This document shows, piece after piece, positions 6,986 through 15,326 of a stretch of 21,749 bases of DNA (position 1 is the stretch's first letter; every line of letters starts with the position of its first letter). Source of the stretch: Bacillota bacterium. GTDB taxonomy: Bacteria; Bacillota; Clostridia; Peptostreptococcales; Anaerovoracaceae. Made by a program: the position numbers and the translations under genes. The DNA lies in the NCBI GenBank assembly GCA_017534025.1, contig JAFWDF010000050.1:1-21749 (forward strand), given 5' to 3'. The notes under the pieces are model-generated. The model saw only the letters and a program-made list of their open reading frames with translations. It ran no database searches and was not told the origin of the DNA.

Positions 6986-8710
6986 TTATTCAATCTCCAC
7001 CGGCATGCCAAAAAACGTTTCCAGCTGTTTGACCTGCCCGGGCAGACCGTTCTCTTTTTCTGCCGGTGCTTCCACCGGTCCTCTTCCTGTATCGAAGGCC
7101 ATGCGCATCGGCCGGCCCGTTTTTTCCGACATCAGCCGCTCTGCGGTCTCCCGCCCCCTCGTATCCAGCAGATTTCCCATCCGCTCGTTTCCGCAGCGGA
7201 TAAAAAAGACATCGCCGTCGACGCGGGTCAGATGTGTCTGGTTTATAAATCTTGTAAACAAACCGGACTCGGACGCCGCTTCATCCAGAACCTGCTGCCA
7301 GATCCGGTCATCGGGTTCCGTCTGTCCGACCGGTTCCGGTACAGTTGCAGCCGGCGGTTCCGGTACGGATACAGCCGGCGGTTCGTCCTCCCATCCCGGA
7401 GGGGCCGGAATATATGTGTCATCGTAATCCGCCGGAGGCACCGGTACAGGTGGTTCGTCATATACTTCCGGAGCCGGCGCTGCCGGGGCTGCCGGCGGCT
7501 CGAACGAATCCTGCCGTGCCGGAGGTTCCGCAACCGGTTTCTGCGGCTCCGCTGCAGTCTGTCCCGCGCTCCCCGGCGCAGGGTGCCCTGCCTGCGCGCC
7601 GTCATACCGCAGCTGAAACGCTTCTTCACTCTCCTGGGATGCGCAGAGTTTTACCGTGCAGATTTCCAGCATGACCCGCGGTCTTGAAGACCAACGGGTG
7701 CCGACAATAGTATCTGTCAATTCCCGGATTGCCCTGTCCATAAAAGCGGTGGATACATCCGCCGCCTGCGAGCTCACCCGCTGCACATTTTCCATGGACA
7801 TACTCAGCATGCTGCCGGGATCCTTTACATATTTCACCAGCAGAAGATTGCGGAAATGCTCCAGCCACTGCTTCATAAGCAGGCGAACATCCACGCCCGA
7901 AGCAATCATCCGGTCCAGGAGCAGCAGGGCTTCCGATGCATTGCCCGTGCGCACCGCTTCGGTCAGTCGAATAAGTGGTTCCTCTCCGGCCGTGCCGAGA
8001 ATCTGCGCCACATCCTCCCGCCGAAGCACCTCGCCCGGGAAAATGCACTGCTCCAGTATGCTCAGGCTGTCCCGGACCGACCCGTCCGCACTGACTGCGA
8101 TGAGTCCCAGGGCAGATTCCTCTGCTTCCACACCGCGGGCCGCGCAGATCCGCTTCATATTATCCACCAGCATCTGTTCCGATACACGCCGGAAATCCAG
8201 GCGCACACAGCGGGACAGAATCGTAGCCGGAATCTTCTGCGGTTCGGTAGTCGCCAGGATAAAGACGACATAGGATGGCGGTTCTTCCAGTGTTTTCAGC
8301 AGCGCGTTGAAAGCGCCCGTCGAAAGCATATGCACTTCGTCTATAATAAATACTTTATATTTTCCGACTACCGGCGGATAATTGACGTTATCCCGCAGCG
8401 ACCGGATATTTTCCACGCCGTTATTGGAAGCGGCGTCGATTTCCACCACATCTATGAATGAGCCGTCCCGGATCGCCCGGCAGCTGTCACACTCGCAGCA
8501 GGGACGTTCACCCTCGCTGCTGCAGTTGAGAGCCTTGGCCAGAATCCGCGCCGTCGTGGTTTTTCCTGTGCCCCTGGTCCCGCAGAACAGATATGCGTGA
8601 CTCGTGGAACCGGATGCCAGCTGACTCTGCAGGATTCTGACAATGTGATCCTGTCCGATCAGTTCTTCGAATCGTTCCGGCCGGAAATCTCTGTATAATG
8701 CTCTGTACAT
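6986..8710 (-). CDS. dnaX: DNA polymerase III subunit gamma/tau
   Basis: This 574-residue protein is the clamp-loader ATPase of the replisome. It has Walker A GTRGTGKT (44-51), a zinc site (Cys63, Cys71 or Cys72, Cys74, Cys77), Walker B FIIDEVHML, the SRC arginine-finger motif (LSRCVRLDF) and the domain III helices. From about residue 375 to 460 runs a long Pro/Ala/Glu linker (EPPAAPAAPAPEVYDEPPVP), then a folded C-terminal domain. I see no A-rich slippery run, so a shorter gamma form made by frameshifting is not suggested. The ATG has GGGGAGAAG upstream. The SRP RNA terminator sits about 35 bases before the start and no separate promoter is obvious, so dnaX may depend on read-through from the SRP promoter. 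The scr-dnaX-ybaB-recR order matches B. subtilis. Confidence 0.97.
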   Translation of the reverse strand: MYRALYRDFRPERFEELIGQDHIVRILQSQLASGSTSHAYLFCGTRGTGKTTTARILAKALNCSSEGERPCCECDSCRAIRDGSFIDVVEIDAASNNGVENIRSLRDNVNYPPVVGKYKVFIIDEVHMLSTGAFNALLKTLEEPPSYVVFILATTEPQKIPATILSRCVRLDFRRVSEQMLVDNMKRICAARGVEAEESALGLIAVSADGSVRDSLSILEQCIFPGEVLRREDVAQILGTAGEEPLIRLTEAVRTGNASEALLLLDRMIASGVDVRLLMKQWLEHFRNLLLVKYVKDPGSMLSMSMENVQRVSSQAADVSTAFMDRAIRELTDTIVGTRWSSRPRVMLEICTVKLCASQESEEAFQLRYDGAQAGHPAPGSAGQTAAEPQKPVAEPPARQDSFEPPAAPAAPAPEVYDEPPVPVPPADYDDTYIPAPPGWEDEPPAVSVPEPPAATVPEPVGQTEPDDRIWQQVLDEAASESGLFTRFINQTHLTRVDGDVFFIRCGNERMGNLLDTRGRETAERLMSEKTGRPMRMAFDTGRGPVEAPAEKENGLPGQVKQLETFFGMPVEIE

Positions 8711-8740
8711 AATCTTCTTCTCCCCGGTTTTCCGGCAATA

Positions 8741-8768
8741 AAAAATTGTCCGATAAAGGCTTTATCAG
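8741..8768 (-). terminator. Terminator of the SRP RNA gene
   Basis: On the minus strand, CTGATAAA-GCC-TTTATCGG (8768-8750) forms an 8-bp hairpin with one G-U pair, followed by ACAATTTTTTATT. The left part (CTGATAAAGCC) is also perfectly complementary to GGCTTTATCAG at the 5' side of the RNA (8884-8874), so two folds compete. Confidence 0.75.
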
Positions 8769-8770
8769 TA

Positions 8771-8877
8771 TCGAAACAGGCTGAACTGCGGCACATAAGA
8801 GCTCCCGCTTATCGCTGCTTCCTTCCGGACCTGACGAGGTTCACAGGTTCTTATTGCGCAGGACCCGCCCCGGCTGA
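8771..8877 (-). ncRNA. ffs: Signal recognition particle RNA (4.5S/scRNA, small type)
   Basis: On the minus strand the RNA carries the hallmark GTCAGGTCCGGAAGGAAGCA, the conserved Ffh-binding domain with its GGAA tetraloop. Flanking arms pair as expected: AATAAGA with TCTTAT, then CTGCG with CGCAG. There is no Alu-domain extension, so it is the small type. The primary transcript probably spans about 8900 to 8742. Two further outer helices support this: TTGTCC (8896-8891) with GGACAA (8751-8746), and GGCTTTATCAG (8884-8874) with CTGATAAAGCC (8768-8758). Together with Ffh this RNA targets membrane and secreted proteins. Its place before dnaX matches scr in B. subtilis. Exact mature ends are uncertain. 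Confidence 0.93.
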
Positions 8878-8906
8878 TAAAGCCATTAAGGGACAACTGC
8901 CCAATT

Positions 8907-8935
8907 ATTATATAAAAAACCTGTACTTTCGTCAA
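8907..8935 (-). promoter_or_regulatory. Sigma-A promoter of the SRP RNA
   Basis: On the minus strand, TTGACG (8935-8930), a 17-base spacer and a perfect TATAAT (8912-8907) form a near-consensus promoter. The predicted start is near 8900, giving RNA beginning about GGGCAGUUGUCC. It probably also feeds dnaX-ybaB-recR by read-through. Confidence 0.85.
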
Positions 8936-8993
8936 TGCTTTTCTAAACGGCGGTGTCAGCCGGCGGTCTTCCCGCTGCCGGATCTCCTGCCTT

Positions 8994-11036
8994 TTATTCT
9001 CCGAGCATCGCCCGCAGGCCGGCTTCGTCAATGACCGTCACTCCCAGCTTCTGCGCTTTGTCCAGCTTGCTGCCCGCCGCTTCCCCTGCCAGCAGGTACG
9101 TAGTCTTTTTCGACACACTGCCGCTGACTTTTCCGCCGTTCTTTTCAATCAGATCCGCGGCCTCTTTACGGCTCAGGTTCGGCAGCGTTCCGGTAATGAC
9201 AAACACCGAGCCTTCCAGCACGCCGCCCGCCGGCGGCGCTTCCTGCATTTCCATGCGCAGGCCCAGTTCCTTCAGTTCCCGGATGAGCCGGATATTCGAT
9301 TCGTCATGAAAGAAGGAATACACCGCTTCCGCCGTAATGCCGCCCACATCGTCCACGCCGGTCAGTTCCTCCGCGGAGGCTTGCGCCACCTGATCGAGGC
9401 TGCCGTATACGCGCAGAATGGCTTTGGCTGCGGATTTCCCGACATTCGGGATGCCCAGTCCCGTCAGCAGACGGTCCGGTTCATTATTTCGGGAAGCGTC
9501 TATGGCCGCCAGCAGTTTATCCGTTCCTTTTTCTCTTCCCACCAGGCCGCTTTCCACCAGCTCGTCCCGCCGGTCCTTCAAGCGGTAAATATCCGCCACC
9601 GTCGTCACATAACCGGCGCTGACCAGAGCCGCCGCATTCTTTTCCCCCATGCCGCGGATATCCATGGCATCCCGGCCGGCAAAATGAATGATATGGCGTT
9701 CGGACTGCGCAGGACAGGCGCTGCCGGTGCATTTCATATCCGCGGTGTCGCTCTCGCGCACCACCGGCGCTCCGCAGACCGGACAGCGGCCGGGAATGAC
9801 AAACCGGACGGTTCCCGCCGGCCGTTTTTCCTTCACCACACCGCTGATCGTCGGAATAATTTCGCCGGACTTGTACACCCGGACCGTGTCGCCGATGCCC
9901 ACATCCAGGCCGTCTATATAATCCTGGTTGTGCAGCGTCGCCCGGGACACGTTGGTGCCGCAGAGCCGGACGGTATCAAACACCGCCGTCGGCGTCACCC
10001 GGCCGGTCCTTCCCACAGACAGCTCGATATCCCGGATCACAGTTTCCTTTTCTTCCGGCGGATATTTATATGCCACCAGCCAGCTGTCATTTTTCGCAGT
10101 GGCCGGAAAACGGCCCCGCGCATTCAGATCGTTCAGCTTGACCACGGCGCCGTCGATGTCATAGGCCAGCTCGCCCCGCATGGCGCCGATCTTTTCAATG
10201 GCCTGCCATACTTCCTCCGCCGTCCGGCAGACGAAGTATGTGCTGATCACCGGCACGCCCCGTTCTTTCAGATACTCATACACGTCCGTATGCTTTTCAA
10301 ACCGGATTCCTCTGGCGTCCTGCAAATTAAACACAAACATGGACAGCCCGCGTTCCCTGGTCACTTCCGGATCCAGCTGCCGCAGCGTGCCTGCCGCACA
10401 GTTGCGCGGATTGGCGAACGGCTTCCGGCCGAGCATTTCCTGCCGTTCATTCACTGCCAGGAAGGTTTCCTCCTTCATGTACACCTCGCCCCGCAGTTCC
10501 AGATATTCCGGCGCGTCTTTCAGACGGGTCTTCACATCGCCGATCACCCGGGCATTGGCCGTGACATCTTCCCCCTGCACCCGGCCGTCGCCTCTGGTAA
10601 TGGCTGTCACCAGCTCGCCGTTTTCATAGCGCAGTGCCATGGACAGGCCGTCAATCTTGGTCTCCACCACGAATTCCGTACCATCTCCGAGGGTGGCAAT
10701 CATGTCATTGACAAAGCTGTCCACTTCTTCCCGGCTGAATACATCCTGGATGGACAGCATCGGAACGCGGTGCGGAATCACCACCCCGGCCGTCCGCTTT
10801 GCGGTGCCGCCAACCTTCCGGACCGGCGAGTCCGCCTGCGCCAGATCCGGCCAGGCCTTTTCCAGCGCCCGCATCTCCCGGGTCAGCTGATCAAATTCCC
10901 GGTCCGTGATCTCTGGCGCGTCTTCATTAAAATATTTATCGATATGATATTCGATCTGTTCTTTCAGCTCATCCATCCGAGCCGCCGCCTCTTCCCGGGA
11001 CAGCGCGGACAGATCTGTGATCCGCTCTTTTTCCAT
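8994..11036 (-). CDS. ligA: NAD-dependent DNA ligase
   Basis: This 680-residue enzyme seals nicks in DNA using NAD+ and is essential for joining Okazaki fragments. It has the Ia domain at the N-terminus, the adenylation site KIDG at 127-130 (Lys127 is the AMP acceptor) and the downstream motif DIDGAVVK. A four-cysteine zinc finger (Cys418, Cys421, Cys436, Cys441) follows, then helix-hairpin-helix repeats (GLGIPNVGKSAAKAIL, LTGVDDVGGITAEAV) and a C-terminal BRCT domain from about 603 (VFVITGTLPNLSRKEA). The length is normal and all parts are present. GAGAGG lies upstream of the ATG. pcrA ends 94 bases upstream, so co-transcription is likely. Confidence 0.98.
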   Translation of the reverse strand: MEKERITDLSALSREEAAARMDELKEQIEYHIDKYFNEDAPEITDREFDQLTREMRALEKAWPDLAQADSPVRKVGGTAKRTAGVVIPHRVPMLSIQDVFSREEVDSFVNDMIATLGDGTEFVVETKIDGLSMALRYENGELVTAITRGDGRVQGEDVTANARVIGDVKTRLKDAPEYLELRGEVYMKEETFLAVNERQEMLGRKPFANPRNCAAGTLRQLDPEVTRERGLSMFVFNLQDARGIRFEKHTDVYEYLKERGVPVISTYFVCRTAEEVWQAIEKIGAMRGELAYDIDGAVVKLNDLNARGRFPATAKNDSWLVAYKYPPEEKETVIRDIELSVGRTGRVTPTAVFDTVRLCGTNVSRATLHNQDYIDGLDVGIGDTVRVYKSGEIIPTISGVVKEKRPAGTVRFVIPGRCPVCGAPVVRESDTADMKCTGSACPAQSERHIIHFAGRDAMDIRGMGEKNAAALVSAGYVTTVADIYRLKDRRDELVESGLVGREKGTDKLLAAIDASRNNEPDRLLTGLGIPNVGKSAAKAILRVYGSLDQVAQASAEELTGVDDVGGITAEAVYSFFHDESNIRLIRELKELGLRMEMQEAPPAGGVLEGSVFVITGTLPNLSRKEAADLIEKNGGKVSGSVSKKTTYLLAGEAAGSKLDKAQKLGVTVIDEAGLRAMLGE

Positions 11037-11073
11037 GACGGATTATCCTCTCTTATCAATTGGTGCTGCGGCC

Positions 11074-11101
11074 CTGCAGACGGTCATCTGCAGCCCTGCA
11101 G
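11074..11101. repeat. CTGCAG-rich inverted repeat between pcrA and ligA
   Basis: CTGCAGA-CGGTCA-TCTGCAG (11074-11093) is a perfect 7-bp inverted repeat, and CCCTGCAG occurs twice (11072 and 11094). No T-run follows on either strand, so it is not a standard terminator. It may be an RNA processing or stabilising hairpin between pcrA and ligA, or may have no role. Confidence 0.3.
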
Positions 11102-11130
11102 GCAGACAGTGCCGGCTCCTGCGACCCCTG

Positions 11131-13407
11131 TCATTCCAGAATCTCCAGCGGTGCAACACCGGCGGCCAGTTTCTTGATGCCCGCCCTGTCGAAAGCCACT
11201 TTCAGAACCGATCCGTCCGTCTCGATGATCAGCCCGTCTCCGAATTTCGCATGGCGCACCTTCATACCCTGCCGGTACGCGGCATTGCTCCGGGCCGGCG
11301 CGCTTCGCCGAAGCTCCCGGTTCTTTCTCTTCAGCTGATCCGACTGCTGTCGCACCGGATCAAACGGCCGGCTGGTTCTGGTATACGTAACCCCGGTGGT
11401 TCCGGACATGGTATTTTCCGGATAACTGTAACGCCCCACCCGGTCCGAATCCGGATCCAGCAGCGACGGGTCAATTTCCTTCAGGAACTGCGATTCCCTG
11501 GTGTAGTCTGTTCTGCCGTAAAGTGTTCTGGTAATGGCGCTGCTGAGGAACAGAGACTCCTTTGCACGGGTAATGCCCACATAGCAGAGCCGGCGTTCCT
11601 CCTCCAGCCCGGCTTCACTGTCCATGGACCGCCTGCCGGGAAACAGCCCGTCTTCCATGCCCGGCATGAAGACAACCGGGAATTCCAGCCCCTTCGCACT
11701 GTGCATGGTCATTAACACAACCCGGTCCGTTTCCTCTCCCTCGGTTTTCTCCACGTCCGCGTCCAGCGTCATCTGCTCCAGGAAATCCGTCAGCGTCAGC
11801 ATGCCGTCCTCAAGTTCCCGGTCGATGATGGCCGATTTGAATTCCAGCAGGTTTTCAATCCGGCTTTCTGCTTCGATGGTGCGGCTGTTTTCCAGCGATG
11901 CCAAATAGCCGCTGCCCACCAGAATACGGTCGTAAATGTCACTTACCGAGCCGTGCCCGGTATCTTCGTCCCGGCCGTAATTCATCATGCTCCGGCATTC
12001 CGCGATCAGGGAAACAAAGGAGCGCGCTCCCGCGCCGGCTTTGGCGGACAGGCCGCTCACGACTTCCTCGTCAGCCAGGACATCCAGCATGCCCACGCCC
12101 CGCTGGGCCGCAATCACGCGGATCTTTTCCACCGTACGGTCGCCCAGTCCGCGCTTCGGTTCATTAATAACCCGGTCAAACGCCACTTCGTCGCTTGGGT
12201 TCACCACCAGACGAAGGTAGGCGATCATATCCTTGATTTCCTTGCGGTCATAGAATTTCAGGGACCCCCGCACTTCATACGGAATCGTCCCGCGGAAAAA
12301 TTCCTCGAAGGCACGGGACTGCGCGTTGGTCCGATACAGAACGGCAAAATCCCCGTACCGGCGGCCGCCGTCCAGCACCATATCCTGAATCTGCCCGGCC
12401 ACGAAGCGTGCCTCGGCTTTTTCATTATCCAGCCTTTTATACGTCAGCAGGCTGCCGTCCTCCGACGCGGTCCACAGCCGCTTGTCCTTCCGGCCGCGGT
12501 TGTGGCTGATCACATCGTGCGCCGCTTTGAGAATATTGCCGCTGGAACGGTAATTCTGCTCCAGCTTGATCACCTTCGCTCCCGGGAAATCCTTCTCAAA
12601 CGAAAGAATATTCCGGATATCCGCGCCGCGCCATTCGTAAATGCACTGGTCGTCATCCCCGACCACACAGATGTTCCGGTGCTCCGCCGCCAGGGCTTTC
12701 ACCAGCTGATACTGCATGGTATTCGTATCTTGATACTCGTCCACCATGATATAGCGGAAACGGTTCCGGTATTCCTCCAGGACATCGGGATACTGCCGGA
12801 AGAGCTTTACCGTCTTCCAGATCATATCGTCGAAATCCATGGCATTATTCTTTTTTAATGTCTTTTCATAGCCCTGGTACAGCCTCGCCAGCACTTTTTC
12901 CTTTATGGACGCCGCATTGGCTCCGAACCGGCTGCTGTCCACACCTTTTTCCTTGGCATCGCTGATGACGCTCAGGACATAATTGGGCGTGAACATCTTG
13001 TCGTCCACATTCTGCGATTTGATCAGATTTTTGATAACCGTTTTCTGGTCCACCGGATCGTAAATTACGAAGCCGTCGGCGTATCCGGCCAGCTCCGCAT
13101 TCATGCGAAGAATCCGGAGGCACGCGGAATGGAAGGTCATGATCCACATATTCAGGTGGCCGCCCACCAGGGATTCCACCCGCTCCCGCATTTCCTTCGC
13201 CGCCTTGTTGGTGAAAGTCACCGCAAGAATATGGTACGGAGAAATATTTTTCTCCAGAATCATATACGCGATGCGGCGGGTCATTGTCGCCGTCTTTCCG
13301 CTGCCGGCACCTGCCAGAATCAGAAGCGGCCCCTCCGTATGGGTCGCCGCCTCCAGCTGAGGCTCATTTAATGTTGAAAGATATGGTATGTCTGTATATT
13401 TATTCAT
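11131..13407 (-). CDS. pcrA: ATP-dependent DNA helicase PcrA/UvrD
   Basis: This superfamily 1A 3'-5' helicase of about 758 residues acts in repair, in removal of RecA and in rolling-circle plasmid replication. It has the Q motif LNEPQLEA, Walker A AGAGSGKT (32-39), motif II VDEYQDT, motif IV LEQNYRSSG, motif V MTMHSAKGLEF and motif VI VGITRAKE. The last 50 residues (VRHAKFGDGLIIETDG...) form the Tudor-like domain that in PcrA contacts RNA polymerase. A GTG at 13413 is possible, but the ATG at 13407 is better placed: AGGTGA sits just upstream and overlaps that GTG. The nucleoside kinase stop lies only 15 bases upstream, which suggests an operon. Confidence 0.96.
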   Translation of the reverse strand: MNKYTDIPYLSTLNEPQLEAATHTEGPLLILAGAGSGKTATMTRRIAYMILEKNISPYHILAVTFTNKAAKEMRERVESLVGGHLNMWIMTFHSACLRILRMNAELAGYADGFVIYDPVDQKTVIKNLIKSQNVDDKMFTPNYVLSVISDAKEKGVDSSRFGANAASIKEKVLARLYQGYEKTLKKNNAMDFDDMIWKTVKLFRQYPDVLEEYRNRFRYIMVDEYQDTNTMQYQLVKALAAEHRNICVVGDDDQCIYEWRGADIRNILSFEKDFPGAKVIKLEQNYRSSGNILKAAHDVISHNRGRKDKRLWTASEDGSLLTYKRLDNEKAEARFVAGQIQDMVLDGGRRYGDFAVLYRTNAQSRAFEEFFRGTIPYEVRGSLKFYDRKEIKDMIAYLRLVVNPSDEVAFDRVINEPKRGLGDRTVEKIRVIAAQRGVGMLDVLADEEVVSGLSAKAGAGARSFVSLIAECRSMMNYGRDEDTGHGSVSDIYDRILVGSGYLASLENSRTIEAESRIENLLEFKSAIIDRELEDGMLTLTDFLEQMTLDADVEKTEGEETDRVVLMTMHSAKGLEFPVVFMPGMEDGLFPGRRSMDSEAGLEEERRLCYVGITRAKESLFLSSAITRTLYGRTDYTRESQFLKEIDPSLLDPDSDRVGRYSYPENTMSGTTGVTYTRTSRPFDPVRQQSDQLKRKNRELRRSAPARSNAAYRQGMKVRHAKFGDGLIIETDGSVLKVAFDRAGIKKLAAGVAPLEILE

Positions 13408-13422
13408 AATCACCTGTAAAAA

Positions 13423-15096
13423 TTACTGCACCCACATGCCGCCGCCGATAAATTCACGGATAATGGAATTGCTCATAATCATGGAGGTATCTTCCACACT
13501 CCGCACGCAGCGCAGCACCCGGATCAGTCTCTCCGCTTCCAGATACACGTCTTCCTTTTTGCTGATCGCCTGCAGGCTCGGAAGCACCAGCGGTTTCAGG
13601 ACCGCCAGTTCATACGTCAGCGTGGAATTGAACAGCGTATCCGACTGTCCGATGTACGGGAATATATTTTTTTCTTCGCCCCTGCGCACGTCCGGCCATT
13701 GCTTCAGTGTTAATGCCGCGGAGCGGTCTCTGGAACGGATATCTCTTGCCATCCGCCGCAGCAGGCGGAGATCCGTCATCGGGATCCGGTTGTCCTCGTC
13801 GATATTCAGCACGGTCAGCGGGCTGATATAAATGCTGAATTTCACATCCTTGTCGATTTTGGAGGTCAGTTCCGGATTCAGCGCATGAATGCCCTCGATC
13901 ACGATCGGCTGATCCGCCTGCGCTCTCGTGATCCGTGTGCCGTAGCGCTTGCTTCCCGAGATAAAATCAAAGACCGGAATATCGACTTCTTCCCCGTTCA
14001 GCAGCATATTCAGATGCTTGTTAAAAAGATCCACATCCACTGCGCTGATGTTTTCAAAATCGAGTTTTCCGTTCTCGTCCCTGGCCATCTCATTCCGTTC
14101 CAGGAAGTAGTCATCCGTGCCCATATAGAGCGGGCGGAATCCGTTGACCCGCAGCTGAATGCACAGGCGCTGCGCGAAAGTGGTCTTTCCTGACGCGGAC
14201 GGTCCGGCGATCAGAATGATCCGCTTGCCGCTGGCCATAAATTCATCGGCAATCAGCGCAATCTTTTTCTCATGGTATGCCTCGCAGACCAGAATCAGAT
14301 CTCTCCAGGCGCCGCTGTTCACCTTCCGGTTCAGATCGCCGATGTAATCCACCTCCACGTTCTGTCGCCAGGCGGATGTTTTCTCGAAGGACTTGTACAG
14401 AAGAATGTCGTCCCGGTACTCCCGCAGTCCGGTCGGATTGCCGAAATTCGGCACCCGGATGATGATATTCCCGTGATACGGCACGATTTCAAAAACGTCC
14501 AGGGAACCCGGCGATTCCATGAGGGGATCGAAGAAGAGCTCCCGGAAGCCCTCGTATTCATATTCAAAGATTTCCTGCACATCGCAGTTTGCCACCAGAT
14601 CCAGAAGATAATCCGTAATCAGCTCCGGCCGGTCCGGTCCGAGAATCTCCTCTCTCCGGAGAATCCGGCGCTGAAACCGCACGCCGCTGGCAATCAGTTC
14701 CCGCATGCGTTTTTCGATTTCCCAGGCCAGGGAACCGTCTTTTTTCCTCTCCCCCTGCAGTTCGATCAGAATGCCGTCATTCAAAGGAAACCGGAGCGCA
14801 CAGCTCAGATGCGGCGCGATTTCATGCAGCGCAACCTTAAAAAGGAAATAGATCGTTCTCTGGTAAGTCATTCTGCCGAGGCGGGTGCTCATATCCATAA
14901 ATTCCACCCGGCAGGAGCGGTTCAGATGATGCAGCAGATCCCAGCCCCGGTCATCCACCCGGGCAAAGATCGGCGTCAGGCCGTCCTCCTTGCCGTAATA
15001 CTTTTCTGCCACCTCATACAGCTGAATTCCCTGAAATTCCTGAATGATTTTCATTCCGTTCTTCGTAACCAGTTCAATGGTAATGAGTTCTTTCAT
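13423..15096 (-). CDS. TGS-domain nucleoside kinase (uridine kinase family)
   Basis: This 557-residue protein joins an N-terminal half resembling the TGS and second domains of threonyl-tRNA synthetase (about residues 1-230) to a uridine kinase/phosphoribulokinase-type P-loop kinase (about 290-490). The P-loop is GPSASGKTT (298-306); MGTDDYF and VIEGIHALNPEL are the substrate-side and Walker B-like motifs. It is widely annotated as a nucleoside kinase in Firmicutes. The exact nucleoside is not settled, and the synthetase-like half has no known role. No convincing promoter is seen in the intergenic region on its side. GAGG precedes the ATG by about 11 bases, a loose spacing. It heads the kinase-pcrA-ligA series. 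Confidence 0.9.
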   Translation of the reverse strand: MKELITIELVTKNGMKIIQEFQGIQLYEVAEKYYGKEDGLTPIFARVDDRGWDLLHHLNRSCRVEFMDMSTRLGRMTYQRTIYFLFKVALHEIAPHLSCALRFPLNDGILIELQGERKKDGSLAWEIEKRMRELIASGVRFQRRILRREEILGPDRPELITDYLLDLVANCDVQEIFEYEYEGFRELFFDPLMESPGSLDVFEIVPYHGNIIIRVPNFGNPTGLREYRDDILLYKSFEKTSAWRQNVEVDYIGDLNRKVNSGAWRDLILVCEAYHEKKIALIADEFMASGKRIILIAGPSASGKTTFAQRLCIQLRVNGFRPLYMGTDDYFLERNEMARDENGKLDFENISAVDVDLFNKHLNMLLNGEEVDIPVFDFISGSKRYGTRITRAQADQPIVIEGIHALNPELTSKIDKDVKFSIYISPLTVLNIDEDNRIPMTDLRLLRRMARDIRSRDRSAALTLKQWPDVRRGEEKNIFPYIGQSDTLFNSTLTYELAVLKPLVLPSLQAISKKEDVYLEAERLIRVLRCVRSVEDTSMIMSNSIIREFIGGGMWVQ

Positions 15097-15222
15097 AGCA
15101 ACTGTTTCCTCTATTTTCTTATAATTGTTTTGCTGGCAATGATTCCCGGCGGGGCAGGCATTCCTGTTTTTCTGACAACGCTCTCCTGCGAAGCCTCAAT
15201 TCCGTGCCGCGCGAACGTTCTT

Positions 15223-15251
15223 TTGCACTATTGCCCCGGAAGATATATAAT
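15223..15251 (+). promoter_or_regulatory. Sigma-A promoter of the GTPase-nuclease fusion gene
   Basis: TTGCAC (15223-15228), a 17-base spacer and a perfect TATAAT (15246-15251) give a strong predicted promoter. Transcription should start near 15258, leaving a leader of about 70 nt before the ATG. This lies in the 230-base divergent region between the nucleoside kinase and the fusion gene. Confidence 0.8.
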
Positions 15252-15255
15252 TAAT

Positions 15256-15279
15256 CTGAGGCTCTCCGGAGCAACTCAG
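15256..15279 (+). promoter_or_regulatory. Hairpin at the 5' end of the fusion gene mRNA
   Basis: CTGAG-GCTC-TCCG-GAGC-AA-CTCAG folds as a 9-bp stem with a two-base bulge and a four-base loop. It starts at or within two bases of the predicted transcription start. No T-run follows, so it is not an attenuator by itself. A 5'-terminal stem of this kind can shield mRNA from 5'-end decay. The function is inferred. Confidence 0.5.
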
Positions 15280-15326
15280 ACTAAGCATTTAATTATATCA
15301 CACAGCCACATTGTAAGGAAGAATTC

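Noticed and set aside
8159..8171. DnaA-box-like TTATCCACC, possible replication origin
   Set aside because: A single near-match inside dnaX with no cluster and no AT-rich unwinding region.
6986..8710. Programmed frameshift in dnaX making a short gamma form
   Set aside because: No A-rich slippery run is visible in the coding strand.
11074..11101. Terminator between pcrA and ligA
   Set aside because: An inverted repeat is present, but no T-run follows on either strand.
15113..15163. A 16-codon ORF (MPAPPGIIASKTIIRK) before the nucleoside kinase
   Set aside because: AGGA touches the ATG directly, so there is no usable ribosome binding site; probably untranslated leader.
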